Positions 26,611 through 34,818 of a stretch of 64,000 bases of DNA are shown here, in pieces; positions within the stretch are counted from its first letter, which is position 1, and the number at the start of each line of letters is the position of its first letter. The DNA is from Holophagaceae bacterium. GTDB taxonomy: Bacteria > Acidobacteriota > Holophagae > Holophagales > Holophagaceae. The stretch lies in assembly GCA_016722505.1 (NCBI GenBank), contig JADKJH010000001.1:1426001-1490000 (forward strand). Direction: 5' to 3'. Below the pieces are notes generated by a model. It searched no databases, was not told the origin of the DNA, and was given only the letters and a program-made list of their open reading frames with translations. The position numbers and the translations under genes were made by a program.

Positions 26611-27593
26611 GCGCTTCGCAGAAACGAGAAGGGGCAAGGATGCTGAAGGCGTGGCGGATTTCCGAAAGGCGGATCGCATCGCTCGTGGGCATTTCACGGT
26701 CGGGCCAGCGATACGTGGTCCGGCCGAAGCCTCAGGATCATCTGACGGAGCGCGTGAAAGCACTGAGCCTGGAACATCCGCGGTACGGGCAACCCCGCAT
26801 ATGGGCGTTGCTGCGGCGCAGCGGGATCGTCGTGAATCACAAAGCTCTGGCGCGGCTCTGGCAGAAGCTTGGGTTGCAGCTCAACCGGCGTCCGAGGCGG
26901 AAAAAGATCCGTACGGGGAACGGCGTGCCCCAGAAGGCAGAGCGTCCAAACCACGTGTGGACCTACGATTTCGTATTCGCGTGGACGATTGGCGGGATGT
27001 CGTTGAAGTTCCTGACACTGGAGGACGAGTACACGCGGGAATCGCTCGCGATTGAGGTGGGGCGCAGTTTTAAAGCGCTTCATGTGAAGGAGGTGTTGAC
27101 CCGCGTGATCGCTGAGCGAGGGGCACCGGAGTTCATCCGCAGCGACAATGGCCCTGAGTTCATCGCCCATGAAGTCACCCTCTGGCTCGAAAGCCAGCGC
27201 ATCGGGGTGCGCCATATCGCGCCCGGAAAGCCTTGGCAGAACGGCTTCGCTGAGAGTTTTAACGCCCGCTTCCGGGACGAATGCCTGGAGATGGAGAGCT
27301 TCCATAGCCTGGAAGAAGCGGGCGTCATCGCCCACGCTTTCCGGCGGAAATACAACGGTGAGCATCCGCATTCCTCGCTTGGCTTTCATACGCCCAACGA
27401 ATTTGCCGCCATCTGCACCACGGGGGCGCTGCCCCCGAACCCCCGGGATTTGACGCCTTGGGCCACCCCCGGTGCCACAAGAAAAAGGGCCAGCCAGAGC
27501 CAGCCCCCACCGTGCGGTGGCCCTGGATCGGCGCTCGGGTCGCTTCCCAGCGTTGCCCTATCCTCCGTCCAGATGCTGGAGACGCTACCATGA
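26604..27593 (+). CDS. IS3 transposase OrfB (DDE integrase core)
   Basis: 329 aa, overlapping orfA by 7 bases in the -1 frame. It has the HTH_21 region (LSLEHPRYGQPRIWALLRR) and an rve integrase core: Asp in VWTYDFVFAW, Asp in IRSDNGPEFIAHE and Glu in FAESFNARFRDECLEME. The last 55 or so residues (after FHTPNEFAA) are Pro/Gly-rich and not typical, so the C terminus may be read-through. Catalytic residues are intact. Confidence 0.9.
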   Translation: MVSASQKREGARMLKAWRISERRIASLVGISRSGQRYVVRPKPQDHLTERVKALSLEHPRYGQPRIWALLRRSGIVVNHKALARLWQKLGLQLNRRPRRKKIRTGNGVPQKAERPNHVWTYDFVFAWTIGGMSLKFLTLEDEYTRESLAIEVGRSFKALHVKEVLTRVIAERGAPEFIRSDNGPEFIAHEVTLWLESQRIGVRHIAPGKPWQNGFAESFNARFRDECLEMESFHSLEEAGVIAHAFRRKYNGEHPHSSLGFHTPNEFAAICTTGALPPNPRDLTPWATPGATRKRASQSQPPPCGGPGSALGSLPSVALSSVQMLETLP

Positions 27594-27751
27594 TTCCGGG
27601 CCGAACCCCGCGCCAGGCCTTCTTTAACAACCCCAACCCACGGACCCTAACTTATCCCGTGGTCCTCAAATTGGGGGAAGACCAAGGCAAGAAAAAACTT
27701 AACTTGAATTCCGTTTTACGGAACCAATCTCTCCCCAATGACACTTGGCCC

Positions 27752-27862
27752 CCTTCCCGAGGCTCCGAATGATTTCCTTCAACCCAGAAGCAAACCGTTT
27801 CTCTCCGACCAGCTATGCCTGAAGGATCAACACCATCTTCACCGATGGTAGATAACTTTTAG
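27752..27862 (-). ncRNA. Candidate structured leader, copy 1
   Basis: Homologous on the minus strand to 31874-31990 over about 110 bases, sharing GGTGAAGAT and CTGGTCGGAGAG (complement of 27801-27813). It folds a 6-bp hairpin (27832-27837 with 27844-27849) whose stem differs from copy 2 in a compensating way while the GGTGAA loop is kept. The gene it would have preceded, to the left, has been removed by the IS3 element. No known riboswitch class recognised. Confidence 0.45.
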
Positions 27863-27895
27863 TCTATGGGGAGTCCCTTGCCTGTTGTTGTTCAA

Positions 27896-27924
27896 AGAAA
27901 AAGCCCCGGATATTTACGGGGGCG
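27896..27924 (-). terminator. Rho-independent terminator after the TonB receptor remnant
   Basis: On the minus strand, a GCCCCC/GGGGC stem (27903-27908 with 27917-27923, one bulge) is followed by CTTTTTCTTTG. It lies 32 bases after the stop of the truncated receptor copy, which it presumably once served. Confidence 0.6.
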
Positions 27925-27954
27925 TTTTAAGAAAAGTCTTGTTCTAAATCACTA

Positions 27955-28420
27955 CTAGATCCGGATGCCGAAATTGTATCGGCGGGGTGCCTGGTACTAG
28001 TTAAGGAGTGTTTGGACGTGGAGCAACGCCCCGGATGTTCAGGCCTTCGGAAAGGTCTGTGGCCTCCTGGCGGTTCAAAGCATTGACGACGTCCACACAG
28101 ATCCCGCCGCGTAGCTTGCTAAAGTTCCGGCCATATTGGAGGCGAAGATCAGCCTGGTAGACCATTGGTGTCATGGCGGTGCCCAGATTCTCGGCGAAGT
28201 AGCCCTCTACACCGGGGAAAGTCTGAAGGACGCGGGTGCTTGGCGATCCAACCTATTGGGGGTGTAATGGTAGCCACTGTTGGCGTTGAAGGTGATGCCT
28301 GCCAGGAAACCCGAATTCCAATGGTAGTAACCGTAGGCTTTGGCCAGCCAGTCCACCGAGCCTTCGAGCCTGCCGTTGGTGAAGGGTAGGCGTGGATCGA
28401 ATTGGGCCAGGTCACCCTGG
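27955..28420 (-). pseudogene. C-terminal remnant of a second TonB-dependent receptor
   Basis: The minus-strand translation resembles the last part of the receptor at 28529-31615: CVDVVNALNRQEATDLSEG corresponds to YLDIFNAFNTQQPTDIAEG, and a final YQAPRRYNFGIRI stop (27955-27957) corresponds to YQAPLSMRIGARLKF. Stretches at 28260-28420 match 28855-29015 at the DNA level. The copy has internal stops (for example TAA after PRPNTP) and frame changes and is cut off at 28420 by fusion with a LytTR gene tail. Confidence 0.75.
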
Positions 28421-28469
28421 AAGTCAGCTGTAATGTCACGCCAAGACTGAAGGAAATTCTAGGGCTATA
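28419..28469 (+). pseudogene. Tail of a second LytTR regulator gene
   Basis: About 51 bases roughly 83% identical to the end of the intact regulator (23693-23743), including gtcacgccaag, ctgaaggaaat and a TAA in place of TAG. The join to the receptor remnant lies in ctggaagtcagc, which occurs in nearly identical form in both parent sequences, suggesting a microhomology-mediated rearrangement. Confidence 0.65.
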
Positions 28470-28499
28470 AAAAAACCGGGCCACAGGGACCCGGGTTTT
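28469..28499 (-). terminator. Rho-independent terminator of the TonB receptor gene
   Basis: On the minus strand AAAACCCGGG pairs with CCCGGTTTT (28490-28499 with 28472-28480, one bulged base, 9-base loop) followed by T7 (forward a run 28469-28475). It lies 30 bases after the receptor stop codon. Confidence 0.75.
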
Positions 28500-28528
28500 A
28501 GGTATTCAACTAATAGAGCGGTTGCAAT

Positions 28529-31500
28529 CTAGAACTTCAGGCGTGCACCAATACGCATGCTTAGAGGAGCTTGGTATGCGTAAGCCTGACCAGGCCCAAA
28601 TCCTGGACGGACATTGGTGCCTTCAGCAATATCCGTGGGTTGTTGGGTGTTAAACGCATTGAAAATATCGAGGTAGATTTCGCCTTTCATTTTCTTGGCG
28701 AAATTCGCGCTGTACTGCACGCGAAGATCCATCTGGCGAACTACGGGCGTTCTGTTCTTACCCAACAATTGTTGGTAGAAGATGCTCGTTGTGGCTGATG
28801 TAACCTTTGGTGTTGCCTGCAGAGCTCGGTTTGAAGAAACGAAAGAATCAGAGTAATGGTAGCCACTATTAATGTTATAGGTCATAGAGACCATAAGTCC
28901 ATTGTCCCACTTGTAGTAGAGATTGCTCTTGGCGAGCCAGTCCGGAGAACCCTCGAGCGATCCGTTGGTGAAGGGCAACCGAGGATCAAATCGGGCCAAA
29001 TCACCCTGGAAATCGGCATTGCCAGAGCTGAGGGAGTTGCCGGTAGCGCTCACGAAGGTGGCACTCGCAAAGCCGCCCCACTTGTTTTCCAACTTACGGG
29101 TGAGGGTTACGTCGACTGATCGGAAGGTACGATAGCCGCCAGGCAGGTTCCCCAGGAAGAAATTCACTTCACCATTGCCGTAAGCCTCAAGGTTTTGAGC
29201 GCCAGTCTTACCTCCACCGGCCCAGAATCCAACGGGGAGAACTAAAGCCCGCCAAGCATTAATGATCGCCAAACCATTAGCATCTAGCCTTGTGCTCGAA
29301 TTGTAAGCAGCACTAGCAGAGCCATTACCTGAATACTGCCCGACCGTGCCTCCGATGCCCATTGTTCCACGGGCCTCGGATTCAAGAGCATCGGCGCTGG
29401 CATAAGTGCCTGGATCCCAGTCCTCCACAATGTCGAAATCGTGGCGATAGGTCCCGGCCACATCTAGTGTGTATTTCCCGAAGTCCCTGGAGAAGCCAAG
29501 ACGCAATTCATCAGTTTTGGGATTCTTTAAACTGTCAACGAGAAGCGCGTCGCGGACGGCCACGCCACCACGGACGTTTTCGGTCACCCATGTGTTATTA
29601 ATGCGGATGTCCTCGTTACGCACCGAACTGGTGAGACTGCCGCCGAAGGACACCATGTCGAGTTTCATGGGGTCGACGTATCGGCCCCAGAAGCCGAACA
29701 GCTTGGTACGGCCATCTCCATTGATATCCCAACTCACTCCAAGGCGAGGCGCGAGATTGTCAGTAAGGGAGGACTTCCATAGCTGCTCTCCCGTATCTGC
29801 AAGGAACTTGTAGTCATCTCCACGAACACCCAGAGTCAGATTCCAATGACCGATCTGCCATTGATCCTGGAGGTAAACGCCGAAGGTCTTTAGCTTGGGT
29901 GTGGATGATGCCGATCCAGTTAGGATCGTACGATAGCCATAGTAAGTTCCTGGGTGGGCAGGATCAACTTCGGAGAAGGAGTAGTTGCTTAACTCCGCGT
30001 TGCTCACAGCTCCACTATGGTCTGTATCCAAGAAGGCTTTCACGGCTGAATAGGTCGCATTGTTGTTGATCACCCCTAAAACTTTGGTGAAGGCGCCGTT
30101 GACCGCTCCAGATACTGGAAGATTCGTGACTTGATCATAGGTGTAGGCAGTATCAAAGTTCTCATATAGGACACCGTTGTTGATTCCTCACAGTCTGGGT
30201 GTACTGATCATCCCCCTTCTGATAGCCAGCCTTGAATACGTGGGAACCAGCCAGATCAAAAACTTAGTGAAATCAATGCGAATCTGGTCTTTGCGATATA
30301 CCGTTGTGGTATTTGCTGAGCTATTCCCAAGTTGTGACTGTAGGGGGGTGAGGGAAACCGAACTGCGAAGGGTGGTCTGGGCTCCCAATGCCGAAGAGAA
30401 GGACTGTGAGTCATTCTTCTCTTCGTGGCGGGCAACCTTGATTTCCACAATCGTGCTTGGCCGCTGCCAGGTGTAATTCAATGACCAGCGATTACCTCCC
30501 CGTTTGGTGAGGAATAGGCGGGATTGCAGCACAGTGGGGGCACCGTTGTCGAACTCACTTGGATTTCTTGAGAAGATCCCCTGGAGCATATGCTCAGGCG
30601 CGATTTGCCACGTCAGCTTGCCGAAGATGCGAGTCTCATCGTTATTGGTGGTTTCGTAGCTACCACCGCCAGCATTGGCATTAAGGGTGACGGTGGAAGT
30701 GTCCTTCAGCTTGGATGCTGAGACCACGTACCAAAGTTTGTCTTTTAGAATAGGGCCACTAACCCATGCAGTGTATTCGTTCGCTTTGCGGTCACTGAGA
30801 AGGGGTTTGTCTCGACCGACCTTGGCCGCCAGACTCGGGTTCTGGGTGTATAAACTGACACCGCCGCTAAAGTCGTTGCCGCCATTTATTGTCACTGCGT
30901 TGGTGAACAGGCCCGCCCGGGCAGAATACTCAGCAGTGATGCCACCCGTCTTGATATCCTGGTCTTGAATGAGTTCTTGCGCGATGGTAGTCCGAAGGGT
31001 TCCCGTCTCTGGATTGGTAACATCAATGCCATCAATAAGATAAGTATTATTTCGAGCACCCTGAGCTCCGGAAATCTGACTCCGATTCAAGCCTGCTGCC
31101 AAAGATGGGTTGCCGCCGATGCTAATGACACCAGGAACCATGGTGAGAGCAGAAAGCTGACTTCGGCCTAGTGGCAAGGACTGTAATTCTTCTTGACCGA
31201 AATGGGCTCCTGTCGTCACTGAGGTTACGTCAACAGCGGCCACAGAAGAGATCACCTCTACAACAGCTTCCGAAACCGGAATCAACTTGGCCGTTGCGGC
31301 AGTGACTTGGTCCACCTGCACCGTCACAGCGGGGATGGTGATTGACTGGAAGTTGTTGGCCGAAACGTCAAGCTTGAAAGACCCAGGAGAGAGATTTGTG
31401 AAACGGGCTCTGCCCTGGGCGTCGGTGATCACGATTCTCTTTCCACCGATCTGTGTGGGGCTGCTAGCGGTAACCGTCGCACCCTGAACAGGTTTCCCAG

Positions 31501-31615
31501 AACGATTAGTGACCACGAGGGTTATGGAGCCGTCTGCCGCTGCATGGGCGGCGAACCCACATCCGGCGACGATAGCCAAGCCCGTGAGGCCAAACCTAGT
31601 TATGGTTCGATTCAT
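28529..31615 (-). pseudogene. Oar-like TonB-dependent receptor, interrupted by two compensating frameshifts
   Basis: About 1028 codons. The start at 31615 has a strong AAAGGAG 8 bases upstream. Order: signal peptide (ends AAHAAADG), carboxypeptidase-regulatory domain (SGKPVQGATVTASSPTQIGG), plug domain (about 110-230), then a beta-barrel ending in aromatic Phe (IGARLKF). The N part (31615-30188) and C part (30073-28529) are in the same frame, but between about 30262 and 30188 the protein-like frame (LAGSHVFKAGYQKGDDQY) is shifted. One base is missing in the A5 run at 30258-30262 and one is extra near 30185-30190, leaving a TGA at 30188-30190. Outer-membrane uptake of an unknown ligand is expected of the intact protein. 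Confidence 0.85.
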
Positions 31616-32013
31616 AAACGAACTCCTTTAGTGTTGTGCGGCAAAAACCGCAGTGGAAGGTGGAGGGGAGCTACTCTTGGTCAGAGCAATGACCTAGAGG
31701 TGGTGAGAGGGTTACAGCTTCGTCACATAGAAAGATGGAACGGTCTCGTTGAGAAAAGATCAGCTATAGAAAAGGATTTGCATATTGTTTATGACCTTCT
31801 GGTGACGAAGAGGCAAGTGAAAAGTTTCCCCAGGGCCCCTTTTTCGGGAACCTATCGGCTTTCTACAACACTTACACCCCCTCTTGGGGCGAAATAATCA
31901 CCTTCCAGGGGGCATCGTTGCTCTCCGACCAGCCAGCTTGAAGAACCCTATCTTCACCTGTAGGGTTGAGCTTTGTCCAGGGAAAAGCCATGGCCTAAGA
32001 CCAGGACTGGGTA
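31616..32013 (-). promoter_or_regulatory. 398-base leader and promoter region of the TonB receptor
   Basis: No ORF. It holds the structured candidate at 31874-31990, a small hairpin (tgcggcaaaaaccgca, 31636-31651) just ahead of the receptor's ribosome site, and on the minus strand CTTTTCTATAGC (31760-31775), a possible -10 region. The left end of deoA borders it. Confidence 0.45.
31874..31990 (-). ncRNA. Candidate structured leader, copy 2
   Basis: Minus-strand relative of 27752-27862. A 7-bp hairpin pairs 31944-31950 with 31961-31967 around a loop containing GGTGAA, followed by a conserved CTGGTCGGAGAG (complement of 31921-31933) and then AAGTGT-containing sequence also shared. It stands 260-375 bases upstream of the receptor start, consistent with a 5' leader. 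Covarying stem and constant loop suggest RNA structure, on only two sequences. Confidence 0.45.
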
Positions 32014-33318
32014 CTATTCCACGGTCTCCAGCAGCCAGTCGACTGGACTGGGCTTTTCTGATCCGAGGGTTACCCAATCAGGAATCGTGGGTAAAGGTCG
32101 TTCGGGTTGTTTCAATAAGGTTAATAGTGTCTGACCTTGGGTAATGCTGTCGCCGACATGCACATGGACCCGAATTCCAACCCCGAAATCCAGCACATCA
32201 TCTTTACTCTTGCGTCCCGCCCCAAGCTCCATGGCCAGGATGCCGAGGGAACGGCTATCGATGGACTGGACATAGCCGGCTCGGTCGGCCTTGATCTCGA
32301 CCTGTTCACGGGCCTGGGGGAGACGGCTGAAATCATCCAGGGCGGTGGGGTCCCCGCCATGCATGGCCACGAACCGCTTGAGCAGGTCGAAGGCAGAGCC
32401 ATCGGCCACGACGCCATGGACCTTCAACAGCGCCGAATCCAAATCGGCGGCGAGACCGCCCAGCACCAGCATTTCGGCGGAGAGCCTGAAACTCTCGAGA
32501 GCCAGTACCGAATCTTTATGCTGGCCGCGTAGGATCTCCACGGACTCCATCACTTCTAATGCGTTGCCGATGGCCCATCCCAATGGCTCGTCCATGCGCG
32601 TGATCAGGGCTTTGATCTTCATGCCGTGGGCTTTGCCCACAGCCACCATGCTCTGGGCCAATGTGCGGGCATCGTCCAGTGTGGACATGAAGGCTCCACT
32701 GCCGCACTTCACATCCAGCACCAACGCATCAGCGCCGCCGGCCAGCTTCTTCGACATGATGCTGGCGGTGATCAAAGGGATGGATTCCACGGTGGCCGTC
32801 ACGTCCCGCAGGGCGTAGAGTTTGCGATCCGCAGGGCAGAAATCGCCCGTGGGGGCGGAATTGGCAAAATTGACCCGGGCCAAGCTCGCAATGAATTCTG
32901 CTTCGGTCAATTCCACCTTCATGCCGGGGATGGCCGCAAACTTATCCACGGTGCCACCGGTGTGGCCCAGGCCGCGACCGCTGAACATGGCGCATTTGAG
33001 CCCGCAGGCGGCCACGATGGGGCCGAGGATCAGGGTGGTCTTGTCGCCCACGCCGCCGGTGCTGTGCTTGTCCACCTTGATGCCCGGCACCGACGATAGA
33101 TCCGCACGGTGGCCGGAGTCCCGCATGTTCAAGGTGAGGGCTAGCGTTTCCTCGGTATTCATGCTCCGCCAGCAGATGGCCATGAGCAGGGCGGAACTCT
33201 GTTCATCGGGGACGATGCCGTCGGTGACACCCTTGACCCAGAATGCAATCTGCTCTGGCTTAAGCGCGCGGCCAGATTTTTTGGCGAAAATGAGATCGTA
33301 CATCCGCATGGATTCCAT
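32014..33318 (-). CDS. deoA: Pyrimidine-nucleoside (thymidine) phosphorylase
   Basis: 434 aa, the normal length. The ATG at 33318 follows AAGGGG. The family signature is visible: KHSTGGVGDKTTLILGPI with the phosphate-binding loop, SGRGLGHTGGTVDKFAAIPG, and the thymine-site residues in DRKLYALRDVTATVESIPLI. It cleaves thymidine/uridine to base and (deoxy)ribose-1-phosphate for salvage. Thymidine-specific DeoA and broad Pdp enzymes cannot be told apart here. No other deo gene is adjacent. Confidence 0.92.
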   Translation of the reverse strand: MESMRMYDLIFAKKSGRALKPEQIAFWVKGVTDGIVPDEQSSALLMAICWRSMNTEETLALTLNMRDSGHRADLSSVPGIKVDKHSTGGVGDKTTLILGPIVAACGLKCAMFSGRGLGHTGGTVDKFAAIPGMKVELTEAEFIASLARVNFANSAPTGDFCPADRKLYALRDVTATVESIPLITASIMSKKLAGGADALVLDVKCGSGAFMSTLDDARTLAQSMVAVGKAHGMKIKALITRMDEPLGWAIGNALEVMESVEILRGQHKDSVLALESFRLSAEMLVLGGLAADLDSALLKVHGVVADGSAFDLLKRFVAMHGGDPTALDDFSRLPQAREQVEIKADRAGYVQSIDSRSLGILAMELGAGRKSKDDVLDFGVGIRVHVHVGDSITQGQTLLTLLKQPERPLPTIPDWVTLGSEKPSPVDWLLETVE

Positions 33319-33371
33319 GGCTGCCCCTTGTAAGAACAGACCAGCTTACCGGATTCGCAGAGCGTGATTTA

Positions 33372-33615
33372 GAATTCCCCCGCGCCGCGACGGAGGTCAG
33401 CCGCGATGCAGCGCAAGGAAGGGGCCGCAGCGGCGTATAGATCATACGCACAAGGCCCGTGACGCCGCGATGCGCGCGGCTGGCCCCGTCCCTTCGGGCT
33501 GGGGCGGCGGGCTTCGCGGGGCTGCGTTACCCTCCCGTGGCGTATGGTCGATATGCCGTGGTCGGCTGCCTTGCCCCGCTCGCCCGGCGCTCCCAGCGCG
33601 GCGCGGGGAATTCCA
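33372..33615. repeat. Inverted-repeat element, copy A
   Basis: 244 bases between deoA and the TPR-like gene. A core (33398-33592) is about 75% identical to 37304-37500. Inside the core the two halves are partly complementary (gcgtatagatcatacgc region with gcgtatggtcgatatgcc region). The core is enclosed by a locus-specific inverted repeat, gaattcccccgcgccgcg at 33372 and its near-perfect complement ending at 33612. Frames within it show no protein-like composition. Confidence 0.7.
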
Positions 33616-33630
33616 AGACACGCTCTCAGG

Positions 33631-34314
33631 TCAGATCCCTTGCAGGCTGCGATCCATCATCCCGGTAAGGGCGCGATCCTTGAACCGGTCTTTGTATTCC
33701 GCATAATCCTTCAATGCCTGATCACGATCCCCGATGAGCCGATTCGCTTCCATCTGAGTGTTCCAGTAAAGGTTGGCCCAATCCTCCTTGGGTGACGCGG
33801 CTTTTCTTAAAGGAGAAAGTATGGTGAGGGCCTCCTTCCCTTGGCCCAACGCGATAGCGCGCTCTGCCTGGGCGATGCGGGCCCAAGGCTCATTGATGGG
33901 CGCTAAGGGAGCAGATGATTTACCTTCAAGGGAGAGTTTCCAGGCGGCCAGCATGCCTTGCGCTGAAACCTTGCGCGAGCCCGGAGCCGATTTTGCCAGT
34001 GCTTCGAGTTTTGGGAGCCTCTCCCGCATGGTCTTTTCGAGTTGATCGGGGGCGATTGGGGTTGGGCCGACGCCATCAAGTCCTTGGGTGATCTCGGCAA
34101 GATTGGCCTCAAAGGTCTCAAGCTGGCTGTCCCGCCAACTGCTGAATCCGAAATATCCCACCACCACCAGCAAGATGGAGACAGCCCCAATGAGCAGCGG
34201 CTTGAGCATGCCCGTCTGCAGATCCTCTCCTCCCTGTGCCATCTTCTTCTGAAAATGAGCAAGACTCTGCGCGGGTTTCTGAACCTGGATTTCTTTCGCC
34301 TTAGGCATCGCCAT
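33631..34314 (-). CDS. Membrane-anchored TPR-like protein (YfgM-like)
   Basis: 227 aa from the ATG at 34314, chosen because GGAGG stands 8 bases before it. A basic Gln-rich cytoplasmic N terminus is followed by one membrane helix (LLIGAVSILLVVVGYFGF) and a helical domain with TPR-like character (IAQAERAIALGQGKEALTIL, DWANLYWNTQMEANRLIGD). This architecture resembles YfgM/tetratricopeptide-like anchors that associate with periplasmic chaperones. No catalytic motif. Confidence 0.65.
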   Translation of the reverse strand: MAMPKAKEIQVQKPAQSLAHFQKKMAQGGEDLQTGMLKPLLIGAVSILLVVVGYFGFSSWRDSQLETFEANLAEITQGLDGVGPTPIAPDQLEKTMRERLPKLEALAKSAPGSRKVSAQGMLAAWKLSLEGKSSAPLAPINEPWARIAQAERAIALGQGKEALTILSPLRKAASPKEDWANLYWNTQMEANRLIGDRDQALKDYAEYKDRFKDRALTGMMDRSLQGI

Positions 34315-34403
34315 GATGACGGCCTCCAAACCTTCAGTTTGCCCCATCCTCGCCGGACTTCCCACTTGAAATCCTTGGTTCCTCTGGTAGCCTGATGAAT
34401 CCT

Positions 34404-34479
34404 GCCTGGGTAGCTCAGTTGGTAGAGCAATGGATTGAAAATCCATGTGTCGGCGGTTCAATTCCGTCTCCAGGCACCA
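34404..34479 (+). tRNA. tRNA-Phe (anticodon GAA)
   Basis: 76 bases including encoded CCA (34477-34479). Acceptor GCCTGGG pairs with TCCAGGC (one G-U), the D-arm has AGCTCAGTTGGTAGAGC, the anticodon stem is ATGGA/TCCAT with loop TTGAAAA (GAA), and the T-arm loop is TTCAATT. A strong terminator follows. The T-arm sequence recurs in inverted orientation in the repeats at 34503-34818. Confidence 0.97.
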
Positions 34480-34480
34480 A

Positions 34481-34517
34481 CAAGAAAAAGGCCCCGCTTT
34501 TTGGGGCCTTTTTCTTG
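34481..34517 (+). terminator. Terminator of tRNA-Phe
   Basis: A perfect 15-bp stem (34481-34495 with 34503-34517) around the loop gcttttt; its right arm includes GGGGCCTTTTTCTTG, so the T run is built into the stem. It begins two bases after the CCA. Confidence 0.85.
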
Positions 34518-34630
34518 TTGGCGGAGACGGAATTGAATCTCAGCAGTCTTGGGCCGCGTTTCGGAGGCCGTAGGGCGCAAAGCGACCGCAGGCCGGAGGC
34601 GGCCCTAGACAGCGAGCGGCCGAACAAGCC
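34503..34630 (+). repeat. 128-bp direct repeat, copy 1
   Basis: Starts in the right arm of the tRNA-Phe terminator and carries ggagacggaattgaa, the exact complement of the tRNA T-arm. It is 124/128 identical to 34691-34818. It contains GC-rich palindromic pieces (ggccggaggcggcc) and no believable ORF; antisense frames across the tRNA are spurious. Confidence 0.85.
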
Positions 34631-34690
34631 GCGGGAGCGGCGCCGGGAGGAATTCCGTCCCTCGCGAAACCACTGCGTTTTATTCGAGCA

Positions 34691-34818
34691 GGGGCCTTTT
34701 TCTTGTTGGCGGAGACGGAATTGAATCTCAGCAGTCTTGGGCCGCGTTCCGGAGGTCGTGGGGCGCAAAGCGAGCGCAGGCCGGAGGCGGCCCTAGACAG
34801 CGAGCGGCCGAACAAGCC
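34691..34818 (+). repeat. 128-bp direct repeat, copy 2
   Basis: Second copy with four substitutions, offset by 188 bases. It retains the right terminator arm (ggggcctttttcttg) without the left one, so it cannot form the terminator by itself. It ends exactly at the stop codon of the neighbouring minus-strand lipoprotein gene. The 60 bases between copies hold ggaattccgtccctcg, another T-arm-like stretch. Confidence 0.85.

Larger units (their letters stand above)
26274..27684 (+). mobile_element. IS3-family (IS407-like) insertion sequence
   Basis: About 1411 bp. The outer ends share a perfect 14-bp inverted core (tggtcttcccccaa at 26274; complement ending at 27684) extended imperfectly for about 12 further bases. 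The element starts with TG and ends with CA as usual. orfA and orfB overlap with a slippery A7 run. No target duplication is seen (gtgc left, aggc right), although both flanks contain GAATTCAAG in inverted orientation. The flank may have been rearranged. Confidence 0.85.

Noticed and set aside
34415..34768. Protein with a GDGIEPPTHGFSI segment on the minus strand
   Set aside because: This is the well-known false translation across the complement of a tRNA gene and adjoining repeats.
34503..34818. Prophage or ICE attachment site at tRNA-Phe
   Set aside because: The T-arm copies are inverted and only 15 bases long, and no integrase or phage gene is present in the window.
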